From assembly GCF_001590685.1 (NCBI RefSeq), contig NZ_CP014616.1, positions 4,339,001 to 4,403,000 of the forward strand: a stretch of DNA of 64,000 bases. Direction: 5' to 3'. The position numbers and the translations under genes are program-made. The DNA is from Sporosarcina psychrophila. GTDB lineage: Bacteria; Bacillota; Bacilli; Bacillales_A; Planococcaceae. Within the stretch, counting starts at the first letter, position 1. Every line of letters begins with the position of its first letter. Positions 1 through 8,374 of the stretch are shown piece after piece. A model generated the notes under the pieces. It was not told the DNA's origin and did no database searches. It was given only the letters and a program-made list of their open reading frames with translations.

Positions 1-215
1 GGATCGATGCCACTTTGCTGCTCGCGTTTCTCCTCTATTTTTTTGACACTATTTAGAACCTCTTCAGGATTGAGTTTTCGTTCTTTAGCTGCATCTTTAA
101 GAGCAATTTTTCCACCGCAACAGAAATCGATGCGCAAACTTCTAAACAAATCAGCACTTTGAGGGAGCTCCGTGACGATATCACAAACTTGTGTATCAAG
201 TGTTAGTCGACTCAT
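1..215 (-). CDS. scdA: Iron-sulfur cluster repair di-iron protein, N-terminal part (ScdA/RIC family), runs off the window
   Basis: The reading frame starts at ATG 213-215 behind a GCAGAGGAGG-type ribosome binding site and continues leftward off the window, so only about 71 residues are visible. They contain the DUF542 signature of the ScdA/YtfE/RIC family: an acidic N-terminus, then a FRSLRIDFCCGGK stretch with the family's Cys-Cys-Gly-Gly motif. Family members are cytoplasmic di-iron proteins that help restore iron-sulfur clusters damaged by nitric oxide or peroxide; the hemerythrin-like iron-binding part lies outside the window. A Fur-type box lies 28 bases upstream of the start, suggesting iron-responsive control. 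The family call is firm; the precise ortholog cannot be fixed from the fragment. Confidence 0.85.
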   Translation of the reverse strand, partial: MSRLTLDTQVCDIVTELPQSADLFRSLRIDFCCGGKIALKDAAKERKLNPEEVLNSVKKIEEKREQQSGID

Positions 216-242
216 AATTTTTTCCTCCTCTGCTTGTTTTAA

Positions 243-257
243 TGAGAATTATTCTCA
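243..257. promoter_or_regulatory. Fur-type 7-1-7 operator upstream of scdA
   Basis: TGAGAATTATTCTCA is a perfect 7-1-7 inverted repeat. It differs from the Bacillus Fur consensus TGATAATNATTATCA only by one symmetric pair of bases. It sits 28 bases before the scdA start. PerR boxes share the 7-1-7 layout but prefer TTATAAT half sites, so Fur is the better fit. The assignment is from sequence only. Confidence 0.7.
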
Positions 258-344
258 CCCTTAGTTTACAAGGCAGCCATTCGTACCGATAGTAGGGTTT
301 GCCCTATTTAAGATACTACATCCCCATTCAAATCCCTTCTTACT

Positions 345-380
345 TGAAAAAAAACGCACACGATTTTTCCCGTGTGCGTT
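345..380 (-). terminator. Rho-independent terminator of the nrd operon
   Basis: A 10-bp stem (AACGCACACG pairing with CGTGTGCGTT) lies just after the nrdF stop. On the minus strand it is followed by a run of eight T residues. It separates nrdF from the leftward scdA gene. Confidence 0.9.
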
Positions 381-387
381 CATATAC

Positions 388-1425
388 TTACAAATCATCA
401 AATCCATTAAGATCGCTTGTTTTGACGTATTGACGTGATGATTGTTCAAAGAAGTCGGTTTTTGTATCGTCGAAGCTGTCCACATATGCACGAATCCATT
501 TCATTGGGTTGTCAGTGAACTCCGGATAAATTTCACTAAGTCCGAGCATGCGAAGCATTTTGTTCGCGCGATATTTCACATAGCCTTCCATTTCGGCAAG
601 TTCGATACCTTCAATATCCGCTAGTACGTAACGGCTCCAGATGACTTCCTGTTCGACCGAATGTTTGAACTGATCGTAAATCCAAGCCGTAAATTCATCT
701 GTATTTTGTTCAGGGTTTTCTGCAAGTGCTGCGCGGAAAATGTCACTAATTGCTTTCCCATGTTGCAATTCATCACGATTAATATACGAAATCATTGTCG
801 AAGTACCGACCATTTTCTGATTGCGTGCGAGATTGTAGAAGAATGCGAATCCACTATAGAAAAATAGCCCTTCAAGCAGCGTCGTATAGACCATCGCTTT
901 CAATGCTGATTCGATTGTCGGACGCTCGGCGAAGTCATTGTATACTTCTACAATGCGCTCATTCCGTTTCAATAGCACTTCATCTGAGCGGCCCATTTCA
1001 AATGAAGCCATCTGCTTATTAAGTGTCGTAACGGAAGATAGTACGTACGCATAGCTGTGATTATGTTCACTTTCTTGATCGGCAATTGTGGCCATAATTG
1101 ATTTAACAGAAGGATCGGTTGTATAATCCGCCATTTTCAAAGCGATTATCGTCTGTGGTCCGTCAAGTGTCGCGAGTAAGCCAATAATTTTAAGAAATGC
1201 GTCTTGTTCCGGCTTTGTCAGCGTCGAGAATTGCTTAACGTCTTGTGTCATATCGACTTCATTGGCCGTCCAGAATAGTGAACGGATTTGTTGACGCAAT
1301 GTATAGAAATGGGGATGTGCGATGTCATTCCAGTTGAGGATACCACTCGCCTTGCCCCCGAAAATAGCCGTTGATTTGTTTGGATGTGCAGGTTCCAAGA
1401 CCTTCACTCGTTTAAGTTTTTCCAA
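388..1425 (-). CDS. nrdF: Class Ib ribonucleotide reductase, small (radical-generating) subunit
   Basis: The beta subunit houses the dimetal centre and tyrosyl radical that drives reduction of ribonucleotides by NrdE. Visible ligand motifs are an Asp/Glu pair in the EVDMTQD region, ADQESEHNHSY (Glu, His and the radical-type Tyr), LLEGLFFYSGF and a second DELQHG Glu-His motif. Length is about 345 residues, normal for the family. The open frame extends to an ATG at 1449 that lacks a convincing ribosome binding site. The TTG at 1423-1425 lies ten bases after GAAGGGAG and is preferred. Either start overlaps the upstream flavodoxin gene, implying translational coupling. It is the last gene of the operon and is closed by the terminator at 345-380. 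The N-terminus is about 25 residues longer than in Bacillus subtilis NrdF as I remember it. Confidence 0.92.
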   Translation of the reverse strand: MEKLKRVKVLEPAHPNKSTAIFGGKASGILNWNDIAHPHFYTLRQQIRSLFWTANEVDMTQDVKQFSTLTKPEQDAFLKIIGLLATLDGPQTIIALKMADYTTDPSVKSIMATIADQESEHNHSYAYVLSSVTTLNKQMASFEMGRSDEVLLKRNERIVEVYNDFAERPTIESALKAMVYTTLLEGLFFYSGFAFFYNLARNQKMVGTSTMISYINRDELQHGKAISDIFRAALAENPEQNTDEFTAWIYDQFKHSVEQEVIWSRYVLADIEGIELAEMEGYVKYRANKMLRMLGLSEIYPEFTDNPMKWIRAYVDSFDDTKTDFFEQSSRQYVKTSDLNGFDDL

Positions 1426-1844
1426 TTTCTGATGACTCCCTTCGACCATTCAATTACTTTTTCTTGCTGTATGCCACGTGGACTTTGTTCGATTTTAAGC
1501 GGCTCATAAGGGGATGCGTAAAACCGCGCTAACTTCACCGCTGCGTGGCAGAATAATGCATCGCCGCCAAATTGGGTATCACCCGTTCCGAAGACGTATA
1601 CATTATCCGGTTTATACCCCACATCCGCTACAAAGTCTTTTACTTCGTCAGGCGTTGAGCCTTGCTCCCACGTGAATGACCCCAAGAGCATCGCATCGAA
1701 ATCACGAGGGTTCGGAATGACGCCCCCACCGATTCGAAACGTTGTAACAGCTATATTTTCCGCTACTAGCGTTTCTTCAATCATTTCAGCAACTTCCTGC
1801 GTGTTTCCGCTCCACGATGCGTAGACGATTAAGAATGACACCAT
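1404..1844 (-). CDS. Short-chain flavodoxin embedded in the nrd operon (NrdI-like role)
   Basis: This 146-residue protein has the classical flavodoxin pattern: the FMN phosphate loop SWSGNTQEVA near residue 10, a Trp-containing loop GSFTWEQGS around residue 55, and the second FMN-contacting loop FGTGDTQFGGD around residue 88. Standard NrdI proteins of Bacillus are shorter and lack this GTGDTQFG loop, so this is a true flavodoxin rather than canonical NrdI. Its place between nrdE and nrdF, overlapping both (16 bases with nrdE; 22 or 46 with nrdF depending on start), makes it the likely electron donor or oxidant supplier for NrdF manganese cofactor assembly. That role is inferred from position. 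Confidence 0.85.
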   Translation of the reverse strand: MVSFLIVYASWSGNTQEVAEMIEETLVAENIAVTTFRIGGGVIPNPRDFDAMLLGSFTWEQGSTPDEVKDFVADVGYKPDNVYVFGTGDTQFGGDALFCHAAVKLARFYASPYEPLKIEQSPRGIQQEKVIEWSKGVIRNWKNLNE

Positions 1845-4051
1845 TCACACTCTTCGATATCCGTCGCAGTTGAACGTGTGTAGTATGTCGTTTTCATACC
1901 AGACTTCCACGCTTGCAAATGAAGTTCAAGCAGAACCGATGCACGAATTGAATTCGGAACATAGATGTTGAAAGAAATTGCTTGGTCAATATGGCGCTGT
2001 CTTGCTGCGTTTTGTTTGATCGACCAACGCTGATCGACAATATAAGCGGAGCGTCGATAGACGTCATATGTGTTGTGATTAAGGTCAGGCGCAACAACTG
2101 GAAGCTTATAATCTTTCTTTTCTTCATGATAAAACGGTTTGAAAACCGGATCAATTGATGCAGTTGACCCTGCGATAATAGACGTCGAGCTATTCGGTGC
2201 AATTGCCATCAAATAACCATTTCTCATACCATTTGTTGCAACATCGATGCGGAGTTCATGCCATTCCTTCGAGTCATAGTTCTTGTTGTCGAAATAAACG
2301 CCAGACTGCCATTCGGATCCTTCATATAATGGGTACGATCCTTTTTCAGTAGCCAGTTGCATCGAAGCTTTAATCGTCAAATAAGCTATTTTCTCATATA
2401 ATTTATCAGCGTAATCCACTGCTTCGTTTGATTCCCATTGAATGTTTTGCAAGGCAAGCAAATGATGCCAGCCAAATGTCCCTAGACCGATTCCACGGTA
2501 ACGCGCGTTAGTTCGTTGCGCTTGGACAACCGGTATTTTATTAAGATCGATGACGTTATCAAGCATGCGCACTTGAATTGTAATGAGTCTTTCTAAAACG
2601 CTTGCTGGAACAGCTCGTCCAAGGTTAATGGATGATAAATTACAGACGACGAAATCGCCCGGTTTTGAACGCGTGACCACGATATCGTCTTCGAGCGTAA
2701 CAGACTCGAATTCAGTCGGGCTCATATTTTGCGTGATTTCTGTGCAAAGATTCGACGAATAAATCATGCCTTCGTGTTTGTTGGCATTCGCACGGTTCAC
2801 TTCATCACGATAAAACATGTACGGCGTTCCGGTTTCCAATTGGCTACGCATAATCCGCTTCATAAGATCGATAGCAGGAACGATTTCCCGGCTAAGTTCA
2901 GGATTATTAACACACTCTTCGTATTTCTCACGGAACGAACCTGCACCTTTTGTTTCATCGTAAAAGTCCTCTAGTGAATAACCCATAACCACCCGAACTT
3001 CATGTGGATCAAACAAGTGCCAGTCTCCACGTGCATCAACTTGTTCCATATAAATATCAGGAAGGCAGACGCCCGTGAAAATATCGTGTGCGCGCAAGCG
3101 GTCGTCTCCGTTGTTTAACTTGAGGTCAAGGAACGTAAAAATGTCTTTGTGCCAAACATCGAGATAAACGGCGATTGCTCCTTGTCGCTGACCAAGCTGG
3201 TCAACACTTACTGCCGTGTTGTTCAGTTGCTTAATCCACGGAAGTACGCCACTTGAAGCGCCTTTAAATCCACGAATGGACGAGCCACGACTGCGGACTT
3301 TCCCCATATAAACACCAATGCCGCCACCGTATTTCGACAAGTTAGCGATATCCGTATTGCTGTCATAGATGCCTTGCAAAGAATCGTCGACCGTATCGAT
3401 AAAGCAACTTGATAACTGGCCGTGCGGTTTTCCAGCATTCGACAATGTCGGCGTTGCAACCGTCATATAGAGACTGCTCATCGCCCAGTATGATTCGGCT
3501 ACTTTTTCAAGCCGGTTAGTTGTCTCATCCTGCATCAATGTCATTGCAATAACAAGCCAGCGCTCTTGCGGAAGTTCAACCGATTGTTTGCTAAAGTCAA
3601 CAGCGACATAACGGTCCATGAGTGTTTTCAAACCGATATATGTAAATAGCTTGTCCCGTTCTGGTTCGATTAGATTACCGAGAATAACAAGATCTTCGCG
3701 TGAATACTTTTCCGTTAAGACGGGTGTGTATAATCCCTGCTCGACTAGACGGGCAACGTTTTCAGCAAAATCCGTATAGACCTTTGCACCGCGAAGCTGA
3801 GCTTGACGATTGTAAACATCACGTAAGTGAATTCGGGCCGCAACGAAAGTCCAGTACGTCGATACCTCATCGATATTGCTGAGCGTTTCTAGAATCATCG
3901 CTTTTGTCCATTCTGATGCGCTTGCTCCAGGATGACGCTCATTCCATTTTTCACTCGCAGCAAATAATGGACGAATCTTCTCCCCACCAAACTCGTTCTG
4001 TAAGTCTTCCAATAGCATCTCCGTACTCGTCTTAGTAATATTCATTGTCAT
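1829..4051 (-). CDS. nrdE: Class Ib ribonucleotide reductase, large (catalytic) subunit
   Basis: The alpha subunit reduces ribonucleoside diphosphates using the radical passed from NrdF. The protein carries the substrate-site cysteines (GQLSSCFIDT, later GDFVVCNLSS), the catalytic SSNLCTEI motif (Asn-x-Cys-x-Glu), the radical-transfer tyrosines near the C-terminus and a mobile C-terminal Cys pair (ECEWCHS). It has no N-terminal ATP-cone, as is typical for class Ib. The open frame reaches 4093, but the AAAGGAG at 4061-4067 points to ATG 4049-4051 (nine bases spacing) or ATG 4055-4057 (three bases); I chose the first, giving about 740 residues. It is the first gene of the operon, downstream of an NrdR box. 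Confidence 0.95.
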   Translation of the reverse strand: MTMNITKTSTEMLLEDLQNEFGGEKIRPLFAASEKWNERHPGASASEWTKAMILETLSNIDEVSTYWTFVAARIHLRDVYNRQAQLRGAKVYTDFAENVARLVEQGLYTPVLTEKYSREDLVILGNLIEPERDKLFTYIGLKTLMDRYVAVDFSKQSVELPQERWLVIAMTLMQDETTNRLEKVAESYWAMSSLYMTVATPTLSNAGKPHGQLSSCFIDTVDDSLQGIYDSNTDIANLSKYGGGIGVYMGKVRSRGSSIRGFKGASSGVLPWIKQLNNTAVSVDQLGQRQGAIAVYLDVWHKDIFTFLDLKLNNGDDRLRAHDIFTGVCLPDIYMEQVDARGDWHLFDPHEVRVVMGYSLEDFYDETKGAGSFREKYEECVNNPELSREIVPAIDLMKRIMRSQLETGTPYMFYRDEVNRANANKHEGMIYSSNLCTEITQNMSPTEFESVTLEDDIVVTRSKPGDFVVCNLSSINLGRAVPASVLERLITIQVRMLDNVIDLNKIPVVQAQRTNARYRGIGLGTFGWHHLLALQNIQWESNEAVDYADKLYEKIAYLTIKASMQLATEKGSYPLYEGSEWQSGVYFDNKNYDSKEWHELRIDVATNGMRNGYLMAIAPNSSTSIIAGSTASIDPVFKPFYHEEKKDYKLPVVAPDLNHNTYDVYRRSAYIVDQRWSIKQNAARQRHIDQAISFNIYVPNSIRASVLLELHLQAWKSGMKTTYYTRSTATDIEECEWCHS

Positions 4052-4252
4052 TTTCATCGGCTCCTTTATCAAACCTAATTTTTCTATTTCCAATAAAAAA
4101 CGATAATCCCACCTTTTTCAGGCAGATCCATCGTTTATGAGTTTTATTTACTGAGGGATAATTTGTTGGCTGTAGTTAGGTAGTCAAGAACTTATTTGAC
4201 ACTCTAAATTCCTATTTGTCAACAATACAGCTTTCGTTCAATTTCGCCACTA

Positions 4253-4268
4253 ACACTATATGTAGTGT
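4253..4268. promoter_or_regulatory. NrdR box
   Basis: ACACTATATGTAGTGT matches the NrdR consensus (acaCwATATaTwGtgt) and is nearly palindromic. It covers the expected transcription start of the minus-strand nrd promoter, whose TATAAT is at 4276-4281. NrdR is the zinc-finger repressor of ribonucleotide reductase genes. A second, degenerate palindrome (AACATGTT core) is centred 33 bp upstream, at about 4286-4301. Confidence 0.85.
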
Positions 4269-4275
4269 CTTAATC

Positions 4276-4281
4276 ATTATA
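4276..4281 (-). promoter_or_regulatory. Probable -10 element of the nrd operon
   Basis: The minus strand reads TATAAT here, with transcription predicted to begin at about 4269, inside the NrdR box. No good -35 is visible 17 bp upstream (AGACCA). The region farther upstream holds a perfect DnaA box, TTATCCACA, at 4349-4357. Confidence 0.5.
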
Positions 4282-4441
4282 CTTACCCTAACATGTTGTG
4301 GTCTAATCGTAAATAGGGAAAAAGTTTACTTGCCCTACCATCAATAACTTATCCACATATCCACAGTCATTTTCTCGTGTCGCTTTGACCGTCATCATCG
4401 TCATTCTTGCAAACGATACACAAGTTATAAACATTAATTTA

Positions 4442-4490
4442 AAATCTAAAAAAAATTGGGCTGACATCACTTTCAGCGGTCAGTCCAATT
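4442..4490 (-). terminator. Rho-independent terminator of the small gene at 4622-4795
   Basis: The minus strand forms a 12-bp stem (4479-4490 with 4454-4465, one mismatch) followed by eight T residues. No other minus-strand gene lies immediately upstream, so it independently supports the 57-codon frame to its right. Confidence 0.8.
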
Positions 4491-4621
4491 TCTCAATTCA
4501 TTTTTCTACATTTTTCACCCTTTATATTGTGGAATAAAACTCGCTTAAAATGTCAAATATCCTTTTCCCCCTGTTACCGACACAATATATTGGGTCACCT
4601 TCCATAACTAAGGCAGTTGCG

Positions 4622-4795
4622 TTAGATAGTCGGATAATAGTGTACATATTGCGGATTCCAGTAATAAGGGGGCCTCATTCCAATTTTCGGTGCTTGCACA
4701 GGAATCGGATTGGAATTATAAATGATATCCACTTTTTCGGCTGAATGATTAATCAGCAATACTTCCACTTCATTTTTGACGCTATCGTTCCGCAA
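4622..4795 (-). CDS. Small hypothetical protein (57 codons, TTG start)
   Basis: The frame opens at TTG 4793-4795, six bases after GGAAGGA, and stops at 4622-4624. The product is 57 residues: an acidic/basic N-terminal half (RNDSVKNEVEVLLINHSAEK), a proline-containing middle, and a Tyr/Pro-rich tail (RPPYYWNPQYVHYYPTI). Evidence for reality is the ribosome binding site, protein-like composition and a minus-strand terminator 130 bases downstream. I do not recognise the family. The Tyr/Pro tail resembles small spore-coat or cell-surface proteins in composition only. It could also be the 3' remnant of a larger decayed gene, because the upstream frame closes after a few codons. Confidence 0.5.
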   Translation of the reverse strand: MRNDSVKNEVEVLLINHSAEKVDIIYNSNPIPVQAPKIGMRPPYYWNPQYVHYYPTI

Positions 4796-4909
4796 AGTAA
4801 CATCCTTCCATCTCTTTTTCTATCCTATTCGAACTCAATCAGGAAAGTCATTCATTGTTATTGCTTTGCTAGCATAATGTAGTTCATCTTGAATCTTAGG
4901 AGGTTTCCT

Positions 4910-5821
4910 GTGACAAAAGAAAGTCAGGATTATCCGCTGCATCCGAACTTCGGAAAAATCACAAGGTATCAAGAAGTCCCGATAACAGTGCCCGAGCAAC
5001 GTCAACTGCGCCAACCGGGTGTCGAAGGATTGATGGTCCCGGCCCCAATTATTGAAAACCCGAATTATAAAGGCAGCGGGAAACTGAACGGTAAAGTCGC
5101 ACTCATAACAGGCGGAGACAGCGGGATGGGAGCAGCAGCAGCGATTTCTTTTGCAAAAGAAGGGGCGGATATCGCAATTTCTTATCTGGATGAACACGAA
5201 GATGCGAACCGAACAAAAACGAGGATTGAAGAACTTGGAAAGCGTTGTCTGCTCTTGCCCGGCGACTTAAGGGAAAAACAACAATGCATCGATATCGTGG
5301 AACAGACCATCAGCACATTCGGACAGTTGAATATCCTTTGCAATCACGTCGGGATCCAATTTCAGCAATTAAGTCTGCTGGATATCAGTGATCAGCAATT
5401 CGATGATACCTTCAAAGTAAATATCTATTCCTTTTTTTATACAACCCGTGCTGCACTCCCCCACTTGCAAGCAGGAAGTTCTATCATTAACACAACTTCT
5501 GTGGTAGCTTACGAGGGCAATGAACAATTGATCGATTATAGCGCTACAAAAGGAGCCATTGTCAGTTTCACTCGGGCCTTGGCGAATAATCTTGTGTCGC
5601 AGGGTATTCGAGTCAACGCGATTGCGCCCGGCAGGATATGGACCCCCCTCATCCCTTCAAGTTTCTCCGCAGACGAAGTAACGCAAGCGGGAAATCCAAT
5701 GGAGCGCCAAGGTCAGCCTTTTGAAGTTGCCCCAACTTTTGTCTATCTCGCATCCGATGATTCACGTTTCGTGACAGGTCAAACACTTCATGTGAATGGC
5801 GGACAATTCACTTCGTCATGA
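4910..5821 (+). CDS. Short-chain dehydrogenase/reductase (YhdF/YhxC-like, stress-protein type)
   Basis: The protein is a classical SDR with a 45-residue N-terminal extension ending in a [17 protein letters not shown] motif, as in the Bacillus general-stress SDRs (YhdF/YhxC group). The nucleotide-binding TGGDSGMG motif is near residue 58, and the active-site Ser and YSATK (Tyr-x-x-x-Lys) are near residues 192 and 206. The usual NAG motif is replaced by NHVG. The frame opens at 4889, but TTAGGAGG at 4896-4903 places the start at GTG 4910, giving 303 residues. Substrate is unknown. It is monocistronic and closed by a bidirectional terminator. Confidence 0.88.
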   Translation: MTKESQDYPLHPNFGKITRYQEVPITVPEQRQLRQPGVEGLMVPAPIIENPNYKGSGKLNGKVALITGGDSGMGAAAAISFAKEGADIAISYLDEHEDANRTKTRIEELGKRCLLLPGDLREKQQCIDIVEQTISTFGQLNILCNHVGIQFQQLSLLDISDQQFDDTFKVNIYSFFYTTRAALPHLQAGSSIINTTSVVAYEGNEQLIDYSATKGAIVSFTRALANNLVSQGIRVNAIAPGRIWTPLIPSSFSADEVTQAGNPMERQGQPFEVAPTFVYLASDDSRFVTGQTLHVNGGQFTSS

Positions 5822-5877
5822 AAATGGTTTATAACTGTGACTTATGCCCATATTGCCATAGATTATGATAAACAACG

Positions 5878-5912
5878 AAAAACACCAGACCTTTACCGGA
5901 TTCTGGTGTTTT
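5878..5912. terminator. Bidirectional terminator between convergent genes
   Basis: AAAACACCAGA pairs with TCTGGTGTTTT across an 11-base loop; A and T runs on the two sides let it serve both the SDR gene and the converging DUF2512 gene. Confidence 0.85.
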
Positions 5913-5928
5913 CATCATGAAGGGCGGT

Positions 5929-6432
5929 TTAATAGGGATTTTTCTTTTTCCGTTTTTTCGGTCTGTATTTTTTGCTCTTATCTTTCGGCTTATCTTCAAC
6001 TAGCTTCTTGATATCAACCTCTGATCCGAACTCGGTCTGCATGTTATTCTTTTGGTATGAGTTAAAGTTTTCTTCGGGAACCACTTTTTCATCAGTAAAA
6101 ATCTGTTTTTGTAAATACTTGTGAAACACAAATTCCCCCGCCGCAAGAATAATTGCAGATATAAAAGCAGCCATGCCTAATCGAATGGGCTGATTGAAAA
6201 AGTAAGCACCCACCAACCAAACCAGAACGAATGCTAAAACAAAGTCAGCAATTGTTGCGGACATATTTCCCACCCTGGGCAAAACAAACATATCCCCGAT
6301 GAATGAAACACCTGTCAATAAAACACTTGTGAGTAGGATATTTGCAAACGAAACTCCGTATAGCCCTAATACAATCCATAACACAGCTACAATCATTATA
6401 AATTTAACTATCAGTGCTGTTATGGTTTTCAC
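5929..6432 (-). CDS. DUF2512 (YndM-like) integral membrane protein
   Basis: The 167-residue product has four predicted membrane helices in the first 110 residues (starting at about 8, 30, 62 and 87) and a hydrophilic, strongly basic tail ending KPKKRKKKNPY-like. This matches the YndM/DUF2512 family of Bacillales, whose function is unknown. The start is GTG 6430-6432, nine bases after GGAGGG; no ATG is better placed. It converges with the SDR gene and stands alone. Confidence 0.8.
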   Translation of the reverse strand: MKTITALIVKFIMIVAVLWIVLGLYGVSFANILLTSVLLTGVSFIGDMFVLPRVGNMSATIADFVLAFVLVWLVGAYFFNQPIRLGMAAFISAIILAAGEFVFHKYLQKQIFTDEKVVPEENFNSYQKNNMQTEFGSEVDIKKLVEDKPKDKSKKYRPKKRKKKNPY

Positions 6433-6742
6433 CTGTTACTTCCCTCCATTCTAATTTGAGCCTTTGCTTATTATCTTTTTTAAATAGAACCAGTATCGCA
6501 ACTAGTTAAATTTTGCGATACAGATCATATGATTTTGATTACGATTAATTCGTCCCAGACGTTCTTATCGTCCCGTACGATGTGTTCTTATCGTCCTTCA
6601 TGTGTAAACACTCCCTTTAACGTTGTTGTTATATAAATCGCTTAAATCCACCTACAGGATGTATGATAGCCCGTACCTACAAACATAACCTATTGTTTAT
6701 TTAACAATTTACCCCACCATCATTGTCGTCTCGGCCGTTTCA
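6433..6742. other. Intergenic region with short direct repeats
   Basis: Over 300 bases without a gene. It holds two direct copies of GTTCTTATCGTCC (6561-6573 and 6584-6596, 23 bp apart) and a weaker related copy ending at 6555. I see no clear promoter or terminator beyond AT-rich sequence serving the divergent or leftward genes. Confidence 0.5.
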
Positions 6743-7600
6743 TCAATCGATGCTTTTATCAACAAATTTCCCGTGGTCGGGTATGGCAATACGGTCAAAC
6801 TCTTCCACAAGCCTCCGTAAACTATCTGTCAACAACTCGCCGACCATAGGCAAGCCATGCCCAGTGATGGCGATAGAAGGTTTCAAGGATTCTAACTTTT
6901 CAACAGAATTCCTTACGGCTGACCAATCGGTTGTCAAATACCTTGGGGGACCGCTTATTTCCTGTTCTTGCGTTAACACCTTATAAAGGTACTCCTGTTT
7001 TACCGTAACAAATGCATCCCCTGCAATTAGAGCCCTATCCTCATCTCTAAAAAGCGACACATGTCCCGGTGTGTGACCAGGGGTATGAATCCATCGGAAT
7101 CCAGGTAAATGAGGGACACTGCCGTCTTCAGGGAGTGGTTTTACATAATTCTCTAAGTTAATTGGTTTGATTGGAAACATGGATGACATTTTAGATATCA
7201 TACCGCCTTCTACAGTTGTATCCGGTTCAGGATAACTCGTTTTACCCGTCAGAAAAGGCATTTCTAATTCATGAGCATATACGGACACATCCCAGTGCCT
7301 TACTAATTCGATAATTGCACCAACATGATCAAAATGACCATGGGTTAAAATAATGGCCATCGGTTTACTATTAGTACCAAAACGTTTTTCGGTAACGGAG
7401 ATGATTTTATTAGCCGAGTGGGGCATGCCTGCATCAATCAAGACAAATTCTTTTGTTTCAGGATGTCCAACTAAACAAATATTCACAATTTGCACCGTAT
7501 GACTGTATAAGTCTGGTAGCACTTCCGTTCCATTTCCGCTTTCTACCGACGTTGCAGGGATGAATTTATAGTCTTCCCCGTATGAAATTTTATTGTCCAC
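6743..7600 (-). CDS. MBL-fold metallo-hydrolase
   Basis: The protein has the metal-binding THGHFDHVG motif near residue 87, a further metal His in TPGHTPGHVS near residue 173, an Asp in GDAF near residue 193 and a final His in ITGHGLP near residue 246. That gives a complete binuclear metal site of the lactamase superfamily. The 285-residue length and overall pattern resemble generic hydrolases of the glyoxalase-II/lactonase type; substrate cannot be predicted. Start is GTG 7598-7600 with GGAGG seven bases upstream. It is monocistronic and divergent from the coat gene. Confidence 0.88.
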   Translation of the reverse strand: MDNKISYGEDYKFIPATSVESGNGTEVLPDLYSHTVQIVNICLVGHPETKEFVLIDAGMPHSANKIISVTEKRFGTNSKPMAIILTHGHFDHVGAIIELVRHWDVSVYAHELEMPFLTGKTSYPEPDTTVEGGMISKMSSMFPIKPINLENYVKPLPEDGSVPHLPGFRWIHTPGHTPGHVSLFRDEDRALIAGDAFVTVKQEYLYKVLTQEQEISGPPRYLTTDWSAVRNSVEKLESLKPSIAITGHGLPMVGELLTDSLRRLVEEFDRIAIPDHGKFVDKSID

Positions 7601-7797
7601 AATTTCACCTCCATTTCATGCCGAATCACCATTATTTTGTTGCTAAACGTATTTTTTATACTAGCAATACAAAATAGAGGTTATACCTCTACAAAAAACT
7701 ATCCAGCCATTCTTGGTTAATGAAAAACGTATACAAATTCCTTCATTGCAAAGGATAGTATCGGATAGATCAAATAAAATTCAAGGAGGAAAAAGCA

Positions 7798-8355
7798 ATG
7801 AAATTGGCGGGACATGAGCTATATGAATTGAGTGAATTGATTGCAGGATGCTTCAACACTGTCACATGTATGGGCGCGTTTATTAATCAGGCTCAAGATC
7901 CAGAATTGAAAGAACTATTAACTCGTCACTTTCCGCAACATGTAAAAGACTATAATTTGAAGGTGGAGTTTGTGCAAAGCGAGACAACGCCAGAAATTAG
8001 TAAATTCAGCCCCGATGATTTAAAACCGACGCTCCAGGATTTCACAAAAGCGCCCGTCCCAATTCAACCGGAACAACCAAGAACATCCGTTCAAACCCAC
8101 AATGATCGGGAAATCGCCACCGCCTATTTACTCAATCAAAAAAGCTCAGCCAAAAATTATGGAGCGGCAGCTGTCGAGTGTGCGAATCCTGATTTAAGAC
8201 ATTTTTTAGAAAATGCTTTCATGAATAGTAATCGTCATGCTTATGATATATGGCAGTACATGGTTAAAAATGGATATTACCCATTAATGCCTGCGACCGC
8301 AGAAGCGACTACTGTAATCGCGACCATGTACTTGCCAATTCCCGAGTCTTTTTAA
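7798..8355 (+). CDS. CotF-like spore coat protein (YhcQ-type)
   Basis: The 185-residue protein has the CotF-domain layout: an N-terminal helical segment (HELYELSELIAGCFNTV), and a second half with ECANPDLRHFLENAF and a Met/Tyr-rich end (HAYDIWQYMVKNGYYP). These four-helix proteins are found in spore coats or forespore membranes of Bacillales. Start ATG 7798 follows AAGGAGG by eight bases. It appears monocistronic. Its own terminator now lies 300 bases downstream because a repeat element inserted between stop codon and terminator (see 8375-8646). Confidence 0.75.
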   Translation: MKLAGHELYELSELIAGCFNTVTCMGAFINQAQDPELKELLTRHFPQHVKDYNLKVEFVQSETTPEISKFSPDDLKPTLQDFTKAPVPIQPEQPRTSVQTHNDREIATAYLLNQKSSAKNYGAAAVECANPDLRHFLENAFMNSNRHAYDIWQYMVKNGYYPLMPATAEATTVIATMYLPIPESF

Positions 8356-8363
8356 GGTGACAG

Positions 8364-8374
8364 TGCACCTAAAC
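8364..8374. repeat. Target-site-type direct repeat, left copy
   Basis: TGCACCTAAAC here is repeated exactly at 8647-8657, flanking the inserted element. The right copy merges into the stem of the original terminator. Confidence 0.7.

Noticed and set aside
4835..5197. 120-codon minus-strand frame opposite the SDR gene
   Set aside because: Shadow of a clearly coding SDR frame; no ribosome binding site and Cys/Phe-rich composition.
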